From: Candidatus Leptovillus gracilis
Lineage (GTDB): Bacteria > Chloroflexota > Anaerolineae > Promineifilales > Promineifilaceae
Assembly: GCA_016716065.1 (NCBI GenBank)
Contig: JADJXA010000008.1
Location: forward strand, 1 to 64,000
Reading direction: 5' to 3'
Length of the DNA stretch: 64,000 nt
The number at the start of each line of letters is the position of its first letter. Within the stretch, counting starts at the first letter, position 1. Positions 1 to 12,200 of the stretch are shown one piece after another. The notes under the pieces were generated by a model, which made no database searches, was not told the DNA's origin, and saw nothing but the letters and a program-made list of their open reading frames with translations. Both the position numbers and the translations under genes were made by a program.

Positions 1-544
1 TTATTCCTTTGCGGGCCTACCGTATGGAAGCATTGCGTTTTATGCTTAAAAAAGAGGATGACGAGAAGTATCAAGATTGGGCTGATGGGGATTATCTTCG
101 TATTTTACGTGATCTCGATCAGACAGAAATTGTCTGGTGGAATAAGGATCGTCGCGCTTATACAACTGATTACATTGCACGCCGAGTGATTAATCAGCAA
201 AGATTTCTGGCTGAGCCTGATCTTTTCATCCAGTCGCACCGAAATGCTTTTACCCTGTATCTAGAATGGGCAAATGAACACAAAATAACCAGTGAAGATT
301 TTATTTTAGAAGCGTGGTTTCATCTGGCAAACCTCTGGCAAATAAAAACTCTCAGACATGAACTGGATGAGAAATTTAAGCAAACCTTAGAAATGGCTAG
401 CCATGGAAACAGAGGAAAACTGGTCATAGGGAACAACTGGAACCGCACGACAAAGATACAGAGTATGACAAAGAGTTATATGATCTAGTGCCTGGCGATT
501 GGCGTAATCAGGCAGAAAGAATTTGGACAGAAATGGTCAAATAG
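1..544 (+). CDS. 3' part of an unrecognised gene, apparently frameshifted
   Basis: The gene enters from the left edge of the window, so its start is not visible. The first frame reads a helical, charged and Trp-rich sequence up to about position 417 and would stop at 486-488. The neighbouring frame then carries a better tail (TGHREQLEPHDKD and on) ending at the TAG at 542-544. Adding one A to the run near 417-420 joins the two frames into one protein. I do not recognise the family. Its composition resembles the C-terminal helical parts of the ATPases just downstream, but I see no P-loop. It is probably part of the same conflict-gene cluster; that is inference only. Confidence 0.5.
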
Positions 545-655
545 ACGTAATCATCTAACTAAACTATTTTATTGCCTTTACTCAATATCGCTGTTTTTGT
601 GCCAGTTTAATACGTTCCTGCTCGGCCGTATTTCATTGTGGAGGAACACAGCAAC

Positions 656-3600
656 ATGACAACTGAGAATCCCCTGCTTTCACCTAAAACACCTAAGATT
701 GTTGGGCGTAAAAGCGAGATTTCCGCTATCAAACAGGCGATTAATGATAAGGGATCGCAACGTATTCTGTATTTTGTGGCTGGCGGTGGGATGGGGAAAA
801 CCCGATTGCTCGAAGAAGTTGAGCGGATTCAAAAACCAGTTCTGATCCCCCCTATTATTGATCTATACCATCAAAGCAACCACAGCCCCAGTGGATTACG
901 TCAGGCAATCGTCAAAGGTTTAGGCAACAAGAAATTTCTCAATTACAACCAGAAAAGACTTGAGTTTGAAGAAAAACGGGAGTTTGGTAAGGGCGGCGCA
1001 GCCTTGGAAGAGATGCGCGCTGAATTAGATAAGGCTTTCATTCAAGAGTACAACCAGATTTCCAACCACCAGCGCATCATTCTCCGATTTGATACATTGG
1101 AATTACTGCAATATGAACACGACAGTGTGCAAACGACTTGCCTGGTAGATGATGTCAATACAGTCATTAAGAATTGGCTACTTGAAGTCATTCCACAACT
1201 GAAAAACTCCGTCACGATCTTCGCAGGTCGCCCTCGTCCAATAGTCGAACACCACGCCATAGAGGATAATCAACCCCGTAGTGTCGAAGAAGAATTTCAA
1301 ATTATCTTCAGCAAATCTGATTGTCATTTTGAACCATTTGTTTTGCCATCGCTAGATGAAAAAGAATGTAAAGAATTCATCCAGCTGATGTGCCAACAAT
1401 ACCCAGAGCAACTTAACCCAATCTTTTATTCTGATAACCCGCCTGATATTTACCCTGTATCTGAGGGCAAACCAATTCGTCTTGCTATACTTGTTGATTT
1501 ATTTCGGTACGAGCAGCCCGTCAATATTCGTTTGCCAAAAGAAGACATCGACAAGGAGCTTGTTGAGCGATTGATGGGCCTACCCATGCCAATAGGTCCT
1601 GCTGTTCGGTTTTGTTACTAAGCTCGTAAAGGGCTGATGCAGAACTGTTGCGTCACTTGTGGGGCCAACAACAGGACCAGGATCCCGCTCCAGAAGAAAT
1701 CCTGAAAAGGATGAGCAATCTTATAGTAACCAAAACATACCAAGGCGATAAGACGCGACTGTTTTTGCATGACGAATTGTATGATTTATTTGATCGTTAC
1801 TTTCTAGGAGACCCTCGTTATCGTCCTGAATTTTTCAAGCCATTGAAGGATTACTACCAGAAAAACCTAGATCTCGCTTATCAAAAATATTTGGATACAG
1901 ACAGCCAGGAAAAACTATCAACACATGAAATTGAAGATATAAAACTGGCGCTGCTTTATTATGCGCTGCAATGTGAACATGATGTAGCTTATGTTCGTTA
2001 CTATGTTCGTTGGGATGAAGAAGCGATAAAAAAGCATGAGACTGGTTTTGACATGCGATTACGGGACGAGGTTTTGCGTTTTTACAATCGGTATGCCTTT
2101 GATGAACAATCTCCTTTTTACGATAGTGGTGTGGCAACCCGAGTTGATGCGAAGAGGATTCACCGGGATTGTGCTGTCCGTTGGGTGAAAAGGCATCTAG
2201 CCCGAGGTGATTTCCAGTTAGCGCATAAAGCGGCTCAAAATGTGTATCACAGTCAGGACTATCTCTTTAATTGGGTTACCGCCGATGATCCTATCTATAA
2301 AGCCGGATTGTTAACAGCGTGGAGTGAAGCATTACTTTACATTGTTAATACTGACGAGCAATTTGTTTTAGATAAGTTGAATGAAGTGTTTACCTTGCTG
2401 CCTAATGGTCACCAAAGCGGAGAAATGACGTCAGACGACGTAGATGATGACATATGGTTGGAACAGCAAATTCTGGGCAAAGCGTATAATAATCGTGGTT
2501 ATTTTCATAGGTATCATGGCCGCTACGGGCAGGCATATGATGATTATCGCCACGCCTTAGGTTATTTTCGGCAAATAGATTTAGCGGATGAACGCGCAAA
2601 TACATTAACCAACCTTGCTTATCTATTAGCGCTAATGGGTGAAGCAGATACAGCTATTTACCAGATTGAACAGGCGATTGAGATTCGTGAAAGGTTAGAT
2701 CAAAGTAAGCGGTATACCATAGCCCTGAGCCGTAATACTCGTGGTTTGATTTATGCCATGAAAGGTGATTTTGAGGTTGGCATTCAGGAGTGTCAGCAGG
2801 CCTTAGCCATCTGTGAAGATATCGGTGAACTAAGGGGAATTGGTTTAGCTTGTTTAGCGCTGGGGTTTTCGTTAAGGCGCAGAGGAGAGCAGTGGAAACG
2901 TGGGGCGTTGATTTCCACGAAAACACGGGCTGTATCAGATTTTGCGCAAGCCAAAGCGTATTTGGAGCGCGCTATTACTGTCTTTAGTAATCCAAAAGAC
3001 GAGTCTTTGCATTCTTGGACAGACAAAGCAAATCGGACTTGGGTTAATGAACCGATTCGCCTGTGGGAAGGGTTGAATGAGCTAGGGAGCCTTTATTGTG
3101 ACCGGGCGTATTTAGCGCTGAATATCGAGGAGAACGAGTCCGTCTTATCTGATTATTACAATCAGGCCATCGCTGCCCAAGAAAAGTCACTAGACATCGC
3201 TGTTAGTAAAGGTCTCAAGTTTCAAACGACTGATTCGTATGATGATTTAGCCCAAGTGTATCATGATTATGCAAGATTATTAAAGCGAATGGGCAAAGAA
3301 GAGGAGGCCGGACAATTTTTCAAGAAGGCTGAGAAGCATTTGTTAAAGATTGAAAACCATCTAGTTCCTGCGGAATTTCAGTTCATGAAACATCAGCCAG
3401 CCAAAAAAACCAGATCGTTGCCCCAGTCAGGCCTTACTTATTGGCAATCTTTAGGAAAACTATATCTGCAACGAAGTGAATGGGAAGCGAAGAAACTTGA
3501 ATATCGTGAAGTGACATTTGGTTTAGAGCGTTTTGCGTCTATGGAGTTATTAGTACGTTATCAAGCGCTTTCCTTTGCTTATTTCCAGCGTTATGGACCA

Positions 3601-3765
3601 CAATCAGCCCATCTGAGCAAAATGTTATCCACGTTTACTAAACGGCTTGATTCCTTAAAAGTACCGCCAGAATTAGCCCGAGAGACGGTAGGACAAGTCG
3701 AAGCAGAAACTGGTTTCAATTTACGTAGATTGATCAATACAATTGATAATACGCTGGGCATGTAG
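656..3765 (+). pseudogene. STAND-type ATPase with TPR tail, copy 1 (frameshifted as sequenced)
   Basis: This looks like a signal-transduction ATPase. It has a Walker A motif, GGGMGKTRLL, about 45 residues in, a NACHT/NB-ARC-like ATPase region (FDTLELLQ, IFAGRPRP), a helical region, and TPR-like repeats from about position 2460 to 3400. I chose the ATG at 656 because GGAGG lies at 639-643; a GTG at 638 is also in frame. The frame breaks near 1619-1635: it hits TAA at 1619, still reads ARKGL, then continues one frame over as DAELLRHL. Copy 2 downstream reads continuously through the matching place (LALARKGLTVDLLHYL), so the break is a small lesion or an assembly error. STAND proteins usually act as ligand-triggered switches that oligomerise. 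No effector domain is visible, so its output is unknown. Confidence 0.7.
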
Positions 3766-3816
3766 GCCAAACGATTTAGTTGTGTATTAGGAAATAATAC
3801 TCCCTGAGGGTCTCTT

Positions 3817-4320
3817 GTGTCGCAGAAACTCATTATTAGGCGAGCGGATTCAGCCGACGCGGAAAAGATTGCCGATGGTATCAATCAGATTTGCGTAGAA
3901 GGAGGGGCATTTTACGTCACCAGGTTTGTTCTTTCCGAAAAATGGCACCAACTGTTGTACCAACCCAAAACCAACTCAAACCACTTGTCCCTGGTGGCCG
4001 AATGGGACCAACAATTTGCTGGCTCACTGCGCTTGTTTACCGGTGAAGAGTACACCTTGTATGAGCATGTATCCGATTTAGGCCTGTTTATCCTGAAGCC
4101 TTATCGTCGTTTAGGTATTGGCACACGTCTGATGACGGAAGCCTTGGGATGGGCACGGATCAACAAGGTGGAGAAAATCATGCTTGTTGTCTTTGCCTCC
4201 AACTTATTAGCCATTCGCCTCTATGAACGGTTTGGTTTTCAGCAAGAGGGCTGCCTGAAACGACAAATCAAAACCGGCAACGAATATATTGACTTGCTAC
4301 AGATGGCTCTATTCCTCTAA
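3817..4320 (+). CDS. GNAT family N-acetyltransferase
   Basis: A 167-residue protein of the Gcn5-related acetyltransferase fold, which transfers acetyl from acetyl-CoA to an amine. Near residues 95-104 it has the acetyl-CoA-binding motif A, YRRLGIGTRL. It is followed by VFASNLLAIRLYERFGF, the typical GNAT motif B with the conserved Tyr and the GF turn. It starts with GTG, 51 bases after the first STAND ATPase, and ends 18 bases before the next ATPase, so it sits inside one + strand run. The substrate cannot be read from the sequence. RimI/RimL-type protein acetylases, antibiotic acetylases and RiPP-tailoring acetylases all share this layout; the nearby radical SAM maturase makes peptide tailoring one possibility. 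Confidence 0.85.
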   Translation: MSQKLIIRRADSADAEKIADGINQICVEGGAFYVTRFVLSEKWHQLLYQPKTNSNHLSLVAEWDQQFAGSLRLFTGEEYTLYEHVSDLGLFILKPYRRLGIGTRLMTEALGWARINKVEKIMLVVFASNLLAIRLYERFGFQQEGCLKRQIKTGNEYIDLLQMALFL

Positions 4321-4338
4321 TCCTCTGGGTGCTGGACA

Positions 4339-7300
4339 ATGATTTTATTGGAAGTCTTTCTTGAGTTGTTTCTGGAATATATCCTGAAGCAATTATCCCC
4401 GCAGATAAAGCAGAAATGGTCGCAGCGACAAAGGCAGTTAGTCCACCCTTTTGTGGCGCCAGTGGAGATGATAGATCGCGATAATGAGCAACGGGTCATT
4501 TCTGCGGCTGTTGCCGCACGAGAAACTCAGTCGAGGGTGGTTTATTTTAATGGGCCTGGAGGAAGTGGAAAAACACGCCTGTTACAAGAATCAGAACGTA
4601 TTTTTCGCCAGGCGAAGCGCAGCCGATCACTGCGGTATGGGCAAATTATTGACTTGTATCACGCCGATTTACACAGTGTTTCGGCCATCCAAAATGCGAT
4701 CGTACAGGCTTTAGACCCTACTGAGAAACATTTTGTCCAGTATCGGGAAGCCTGTTCCCAATTTGATCGTCGTCGTCGTCAAGGAATAGCCAGCCAAAGT
4801 CTCAATGTTGAACGGGGAATTTAAACGCTCGGTTTCTGGACGATTATGCGGAACTGGCGAAATCAGTTCGGCTGGTATTGCGTTTTGACACCCTGGAGAC
4901 ATTGCAACGGGAGTCTGACCTGATTCAAACCTTGTGTCAGCTTAATCAGGCTTATCCAGTAGAAGGATATGATTGGCTGGTGCAGCATTGTGGCATATTG
5001 CCAAACACAGTCATTTTATTAGCCGGTCGCTCACAACCCCATCTCTCAAGTCATTTGGGCCAAATAAATCAACAGATACCGGGCGGTTTTGAAGAGATAG
5101 AGTTGGCTGGTTTGAGCCGGGCAGACAGTCAAATGCTCTTGGCGAAGTTCTTGCAGCAGCATCCTTCACCTTTTGCAAGCCAGGTTCAAGCACACGCTGA
5201 CCACCTGTGGCATGTTACCAAAGGATTGCCAGTGCAACTGGCAATCCTGGCTGAGGTTCTGTTACATATAGAATCCGGGGGCGGCCTATTTGCCAATTTG
5301 CCAAGAGACCCTGAGCGATGGGAAAAAGCGATCATTCAGCAGATATTTGATTATGACAACGAGGCGACGCGCCCGCTCTTTTTTTTGGCGCTTGCACGCA
5401 AAGGTTTAACAGTTGATTTGTTACATTACTTGGAACCTGAGTGGTCATACGAAATTTGTGAAGAATGGCTACAGCGATTAGGCGGTTTAAGTATTATCAA
5501 AACCCGACAAAACCACGAGGCTACTGCGCTTTTCTTACATGATGTTCTGTATGAATTGTTTGACGCCGCTGAACATTCCTGGCCACAACTAATGCAGTGG
5601 CAAGAACATCTGGTGAATTATCATCGTGATCATCAGGCGGCATTACGGGAAAATCGGGCCGACTGGGTGGCTGCTACCGTCAACTTGCTGTATTACGAAC
5701 TGCAATACGATGCCCATACCGCGTTTTATGAGAGTTATTTGCGTTGGAGCGAATCGGCTATCAAAGGGAGTGAGATTGGACTGGATTTGCAATTACGTGA
5801 CGAACTGCTTCGTTTTTTGCACTCGTCGGTCAATAAACCGATGCCTAATAAACCAGTATTGACTGAATCGGAAATTGAACGAGATAGTGGTGTTCGCTGG
5901 ATTAAACGCTTGTTGATCCAGGGCCAGTATCAACAAGCGGTTCAGGTGGCAGCTAATATACTCCAGTTTGGTCCATATGCCGCATTTGCCATCAACCCGG
6001 CCAATGTCGGTAAAACAAACCAACTGAACGAAGAGGCTGCTATTATTTTTGATATAGATAATGACTTCTTATGGGGTCATTTGTTGACCTACTATGGTGA
6101 AGCGTTAGCCTATACAGGCGCATCGGAACAAGAAACGCGTGCAATTTTGGTCCAAGCCATCTGCCTGCTTCAAAAATGCCACGAGCATATTGCGCCGGCA
6201 TGGTTGCGGCAAAAAGTTCTGGGGCGCGCCTATAATGTTTTGGCTTACCTGGAATGGATATATGGTCATTATGGCGCGGCAGTAAATGCTTATCGGTTAG
6301 CGCTGGACTGCTTTGCGTCTTTTGATCTGTCTGATGAACAGGCTGATACATTGAACAATCTTGCCTTTTTGTTAGCAGTATTAGGAGATTATTCGCAAGC
6401 TAAAAATCATGCCGATCTTGGATTAAAGTTGCGTCAACAAGTGGGACAAATCTACCCGGTTGCCTTAAGCCACAATACACGTGGCTTAATTTACGCAATG
6501 CAGGGGATTTTGATTGGGGAGAACGCGAATGTAAGCTGGCGTGGGATAAATTCAGTGAAATTGAAGCTCATCGCGGAATTGGGTTAGCCTGTAATGCGCT
6601 CGGCTTTATTTTACGCCGCAAAGCAGAAAATTTTTGCCAGAAGGAAGAGGGGATAACCGCAGAGCGAGTCAATGAAATTTTTGAAGAAGCGGAGTCTTAT
6701 CTGTTACACGCTATAGATATTTTCGACAGCATCCCTTCGCCATCAGCCGATGAAGTTCATGAACCACTACGATTGTGGGAAGCGTACAATGAATTAGGCA
6801 GCTTGTATGGCGATTGGGCAAATTTCTGCCGAAAAAACCAGGATTGGGTTCAAGCGCAAACCAATTATCACTCAAGCCTTACATTCCAAAGTAAGGCGGT
6901 GGCGGTAGCCCAAAGCCATGGCCTGCACTGGCAACTGGTAGATACTTATGATGATCTGGCACAACTCTACGCTGAGTGGGGGAATACAAAGGAATCGAGT
7001 TTACAATTGCGATATGGTTTGCAGGTAATCTCGCAACGACAAGAAGTAAGTAACGAGTTGGCGCCCAACTGGCCAAGCGGGGAGGCTTATTGGTTGGTCT
7101 TGGGTAAGGCACATCTACAACAGGGGATGTGGTTACTAGAGCAATCCCACAGTAATTCTGTGCAGGGGATAACTCATTTGATAAAAGCGGCCTATTGTTT
7201 TTATCATTATTGGCCTGGCATTCCTTCGTACGATCCCCGTCAAAGTATGATCAAACGTCTATTGCAACAAACCCGCGTTACAGAAGAAGCGTTGCATCAG

Positions 7301-7375
7301 CAAGTTGAGCAAGTCGCCAATGAGTGGAATAAATCCACTGAGGATCTGCTGCACTTGTTCGTAGGATTTACATAA
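4339..7375 (+). pseudogene. STAND-type ATPase with TPR tail, copy 2 (frameshifted as sequenced)
   Basis: Paralogue of the upstream ATPase with the same domain order. A hydrophobic N-terminal helix (MILLEVFLELFLEYILK) is followed by the Walker A GPGGSGKTRLLQ at about residue 73, the FDTLETLQ and LLAGRSQPH segments of the ATPase core, then helical TPR-like repeats to the end. The reading frame changes twice. Near 4814-4820 frame 1 stops while frame 0 goes on as NLNARFLDDYAELAK. Near 6500-6504 it changes again, to GDFDWGERECKLAWDKF. Each is cured by one extra G in a run of four. Copy 1 aligns across both places. The most likely reading is one intact protein of about 1,010 residues damaged in the assembly, but real decay cannot be excluded. 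Confidence 0.7.
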
Positions 7376-7424
7376 GAGATAGAGGGCATCAGGAAGGGAA
7401 GAGATAGAGGGCATCAGGAAGGGA
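7375..7424 (+). repeat. Perfect 25-bp tandem duplication before the radical SAM gene
   Basis: Two identical, adjacent 25-base units, AGAGATAGAGGGCATC followed by AGGAAGGGA, at 7375-7399 and 7400-7424. The second unit supplies the AGGAAGGGA that serves as ribosome binding site for the ATG at 7427. Slippage at this repeat could change the spacing between the two genes but not the ribosome binding site itself. Confidence 0.85.
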
Positions 7425-7426
7425 AA

Positions 7427-9025
7427 ATGAAATCACACCTGGCAAGTAATTACGTGATTATAACAGCGCGAACTATTTTTGATGATGCAAGAGAAACACC
7501 CAAGGGAAAGAGAAGCGCAGCAAACGGCCGTTTCCCAGAAAATGACAGTCGGTCTCATCTTTTGAATTTTCTAGAATCTGATTGCGCCTGTTCCACACCC
7601 GCTGAACGCCTTTTTGAATCTAATTGCGCCTGCGCCGCGCCATCCCCTTCGTTAAGCCCTTGCCCACCGATTGTTGATCAACAAACGGCCGTTCAGTGGA
7701 CTGGTTATACACGGTCGTTATCCCCCACCTATCACCTTTGCTTTGATATACAAGGGCAAGGTGGGGGGATGGCAGTGGTAAACGATGACGCCTATTTCTT
7801 GTTGCAACAATTTCAGACGCCACAATCAGTAGCAGCCGGGCTACAAGCTGCGCCCCACAAAGCTAAAGCGAAAGCGGCTGTAGACCACCTGATACAAACT
7901 GGCCTGTTAAGACCGGTAACGACCGTTGCCACCCTCTCCCAATCAGTTGCAAACAGTCTCACCGCCTGGCTGCACGTCACCAATGATTGTAATTTGCGTT
8001 GCGATTACTGTTATATAGACAAGACGCCGGACAAAATGGCGTTAGAAAAAGGATACCAGGCAATTGAGGCAGTTTTCCGATCAACCATCAAACAAAACCT
8101 TAAGAGAGTCAAGCTGAAATATGCTGGAGGGGAAGCCACACTCAATTTTCCCACCGTGTTGGCTTTGCATCACCATGCCCTGCAGTTAGCCATTGTGCAT
8201 GGTCTTGAACTGGATGGGGTTGTGTTGAGCAACGGGGTTGCGATCAGTGATCGGATGATTGTAGCCTTGAAAGAGGCTGGTTTACGATTGATGATTTCCC
8301 TGGATGGGATAGGTGAGTATCATGATGGGCAACGGCCGTTTGTCAATGGTCACGGATCTTTTGAACATGTAGAACGTACGTTAAATCGTCTGTCCAAGCA
8401 TCAATTCATACCATCAATCTCAATCACAATTTCACAGCGTAATTTGGTGGGCTTGCCAGACGTCGTGGCCTATGTCTTACAAAGGAACCTCCCGTTTACC
8501 TTAAACTTTTTCCGCGACAACGCTTGTACAACCTCTTTGTTCGATTTAGCTTACGAGGAAGACCAAATTGTTGAAGCAATGTTAAATGCTTTTAGAGTTA
8601 TTGAAACCAATCTGCCCCCATATAGTCTACTGGGCAATGTGCTTGATTTAGCCCATCTGGATAATTCGCACGAACGTACTTGTGGTGTTGGTCAATCCTA
8701 CATGGTTATCAATCACAAGGGAGGAGTAGCTAAATGCCATATGGCCTTGGATGAGGTCGTTGCCGCCATTACAGATGATGATCCACTCCAACTCATCCAA
8801 TTAGACCAGATCGGTATTCAAAATTTACCCTTCTCGGAGAAGGAAGGTTGTCGAACCTGCGAGTGGCAAACCTGGTGCGCTGGTGGCTGTCCAGCCTTGA
8901 CATATCGGGTGACAGGCCGATATGATCTGAGATCTCCTAATTGCCGTATTTACAAAACGCTTTTTCCTGAAGTCTTACGTTTAGAGGGGCTTCGACTACT
9001 CAAGTACAGCGGGCTACTTCAATAA
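7427..9025 (+). CDS. Radical SAM/SPASM peptide maturase with Cys-rich N-terminal extension
   Basis: A 532-residue radical SAM enzyme of the SPASM class, which typically modifies a ribosomally made peptide. The cluster motif CNLRCDYC is at residues 188-195. A C-terminal SPASM region carries Cys near 419, 437, 475, 478, 484, 488 and 506, including CRTCEWQTWCAGGC, and should bind auxiliary Fe-S clusters. Residues of about 95-165 look like a PqqD-like/RRE winged-helix peptide-binding domain. The first 90 residues are unusual: low complexity with two similar blocks, ESDCACSTP and ESNCACAAP, before PSLSPCPP. The start ATG has a good AGGAAGGGA site. No separate precursor gene is visible nearby. The enzyme class is clear; the substrate is unknown. 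Confidence 0.88.
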   Translation: MKSHLASNYVIITARTIFDDARETPKGKRSAANGRFPENDSRSHLLNFLESDCACSTPAERLFESNCACAAPSPSLSPCPPIVDQQTAVQWTGYTRSLSPTYHLCFDIQGQGGGMAVVNDDAYFLLQQFQTPQSVAAGLQAAPHKAKAKAAVDHLIQTGLLRPVTTVATLSQSVANSLTAWLHVTNDCNLRCDYCYIDKTPDKMALEKGYQAIEAVFRSTIKQNLKRVKLKYAGGEATLNFPTVLALHHHALQLAIVHGLELDGVVLSNGVAISDRMIVALKEAGLRLMISLDGIGEYHDGQRPFVNGHGSFEHVERTLNRLSKHQFIPSISITISQRNLVGLPDVVAYVLQRNLPFTLNFFRDNACTTSLFDLAYEEDQIVEAMLNAFRVIETNLPPYSLLGNVLDLAHLDNSHERTCGVGQSYMVINHKGGVAKCHMALDEVVAAITDDDPLQLIQLDQIGIQNLPFSEKEGCRTCEWQTWCAGGCPALTYRVTGRYDLRSPNCRIYKTLFPEVLRLEGLRLLKYSGLLQ

Positions 9026-9235
9026 GATTCTGGTAGCTTGTCACAAGGTTTTTCTTACAAATACCGTTTAGGTTCCTTGCCTGACCACGAGAACATCTCT
9101 GCTGTTTTTGATAAGTAAACAGGGTGACTAAACAAGTCACATCTCCAAGTTCTTAACCTGTGTATAATCACCTCCGAAAATCTAACAGCGTTTCTAACGA
9201 TTACGCATCGAGATAAGAGATGGACACTATTTGTG

Positions 9236-12200
9236 TTATTGTAGAAAGTTGACAGGGAATAGGGAAATGCTTACTCGAAAACCAAAGTACCAATAAACGT
9301 TCAGAGGATCAAGCCCATAGCGATACGAACAGCGTGCATCACCGTTCTTGTCAATAAACGAACCTCCCCGCAAAACGCGAAAACCGTCTGATGTATACAC
9401 AACTTCCATACTTTTGCCAACATCATTTTCGGAATCTTTCAATTGGCTAGCCGTCCATTCCCATACATTACCCGCCATCTCTTCCAGTCCATAAGGAGAT
9501 GCACCGCCAGGAAAACAGCCAACAGCGCTGCTACTACCAATACCGCTTTCACTAGAGTTTGCCCGGTTGTCATCTGGGGCATTACCCCAGATATAGGCTG
9601 TCTGGTTTCGCGGGTTTTGTTGCAACGGAACAGTCGCAACCACAGAATCGCGCAGTTTGATGATAGGCTGAATCACTGCCTGCTCTGGAATTTGTACGCC
9701 GCCCCGCGCCCCCTTCTCCCACTCCGCTTCCGTCGGCAACCGCACACCCCATTCCTGCGATGTATGTGGTAGCCAATCTCTCCACCGCTCCATCAACCAG
9801 CGAGTGTAGGCCAGCGCCTCATGCCAAGTCACACCGACTACCGGATGGTTCGGCAAATCAAAGGGGTGGTTGGCCTCCACCGGTTGGTTGCGCATCTCGT
9901 TCTTTAGTAGTCCCTTGACCTTACCCCGCCTCCATACTCCAAGCGCCTTTGCTTCCTTCCAGTACCGCTCTGTCATGTAACCATCTTCCTTTATGAATTG
10001 AGTATACTGTGCATTCGTCACCGGGAAGCGGCTCAGCCAGTAAGGATGGGGCATCTCCACCCAGTGCTGCGGCTTTTCGTTGTCACGCCCCTCGTCACTG
10101 CCCATCCAGAAGGGGCCAGGCGGCACGTAGCAGAACTGCATCGCGTCTACGTCCATCACCTCCTGGCGCGGGTCGCCCAACCGCGCCAGGGCCACGCCCC
10201 CAGCCGCCCGCTGTGGCGGCTTGCTCTGGCTCGCCCGCTCCTGGTCAGCCAGCAACCCGGCCAACTTCTGGCTAATGGCCTCTTGCAGCTCCGGTCGGGG
10301 CACACCCCACTCCCAAAACGCGGTCGCCGCTATCTCCACCGTCGCCAGTTCCATCTCGGCTGTCAGTTGTCGCGCCTCAGCTTCCTTGTCCAACCCTGCC
10401 AGCCGCTGCAACAACAGTTGCGCCGTCGGCGCCGATGTCACCATCAGGTAGCCCGGCGTCAGCAGCGCCACTTCCCGCCACCAACTGTCCAACAGCGGCC
10501 CCTGCTCCAGAAACTCGGCGATGGCGGCCACACCCCCCACCCCGCGCACAATCTCCGCCAGGTAGCGCGCCGCCAGATACTCCTGGAAGGCCAGGTGCAA
10601 AAAGCGGTACATCCCCATCCGCTCTTCCAGCAGCGTGCCGCGCATCCGTGTCAGGGTGATCAGGTCGTCCACCATCCCCGCGTACAGTGGCTCTTGGGCC
10701 ATCATCTCCCGCAGCCCATCTTCACTAATTTCTCGCCCTTGTTTCTCCCCTTTCTGGTGCATGTGGAAGGCCAGATGCTGCATCAGGTCACGGTGGGTCT
10801 CCATGCTGCCGCCCACGGCCCGCCCTATCTGCTCGCTCACATCCTCATCGGGAGCGTAATCGGGCAGCAGCATGGCGTCGGTGGCCTTCATATATAATTC
10901 GGCGCGCTGTTCCGGCAGCCGCCGCCGCTCGCTGTAATGGACGATAAGCAGCAAGCGCACCATCAACGGGCTATCCACCAGCCGCGGAACGTCTTCGCCC
11001 AACCGCCGCCGTTCAGATTCCAGGTGGTCAATGCCCGCCAGCAGTTCGGCGCTCTTTTTTACTTGCGCCAGCGGGTCAGTGCGGTAGATGTGGCGGTACG
11101 CCTGCGTCACAAGCGCCTCAATATGTTCCGCAGCCAGCGGCTTGACCTTCACCTCGCGGAAATTTTTGCCCAGGGCCGTGCGCCCCTGGTAAGCGGCCGT
11201 GCGGCAGGTGACAACCACACGCATGGTCTCCCGGCCAGTCACCAGGTCTTCAATCGCCCGGCGTACCCTCACCCGTTCCGCCTCGTTGGGCACTTCGTCC
11301 AGGCCATCCAGGAGTAGAATCACCGCCTCGCCCTGACGCAGCAACTGCTGGAAGAAGTCAGGGGGTAAATCAAAGCCGGCCTGGCTTTCGATCAGGTAAT
11401 GGGAAATGTAGGCGGCCAGGGTTCGCTTCTGCGGGTCACTGGCACGGGGCAGTTCGCGCAGGTAGAGGGCATAAGTGCTGAGCGGGATGAAGATGGGCAG
11501 CGGCAGCGCCCCGCGCAAGCCCAACTGCCGTTCGGCCAGCGCCGCGTCATCGCCGGCCAACGCCTGCGCCAGCGCCCAGGCGATATGCAGCAGCACCGTC
11601 GTCTTGCCACAGCCCGGCCCACCGGTGACGATGAGACGGTGGTCCAGTCCCAACAACTGCTGCATGGCGATGTCTATCGGCTTTTCCACTTCCATGGACA
11701 TCTCGTCACGCTGGCTGCCCATCGCCTGTCGCCGGTAGAGGGTCGCCGCCAGCGGCACGTAGACCGTCTCCAGGGCCAACTGCATCACCTGCTGCCCTTC
11801 CCGCTTGATACCCCGCAGCTCAATGGTACCGTATTTGTCCTGCACCCAGGCCAGATAGCGACCGATTTGCCCTCGAAGTGCCTCTCGTTCCGGCTCCGGC
11901 GCACCGGCCTGCTGGATGATGTGGATGACGCTCTGATTACCTTGTTGGATGATCAGGCCGCCCCGGTTGTCTATCGCCTGCGCCCCCGGTCCGACGGCCA
12001 TGAACGCCGCCTGAAACTGCGGCCAGTTGCCGCGCTGCTCCAGTTCGGTGCGCAGCGTCTCGGCGAACCAGGCGCGCTGAGACTCCGGCAGTTCCTCCTG
12101 AGCGGTGGTGAACACCTCCAGCTTTGTCAGCAAGGCGTCCAGCTCCGCTTGCAGGGCGGGCGTCTGCGCCAGCGCCTCTTGCAACAAAGCCATCGCTGCC

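Noticed and set aside
7375..7424. Small peptide gene between the STAND ATPase and radical SAM genes
   Set aside because: The space is filled by a 25-bp tandem repeat and has no start codon with a frame longer than a few residues.
9236..9420. Possible diversity-generating retroelement variable region at the end of the FGE domains
   Set aside because: The LRGGS...GFRV ends resemble such targets, but no reverse transcriptase, no template repeat and no adenine-biased differences are visible between the two FGE genes, whose ends are not similar at DNA level.
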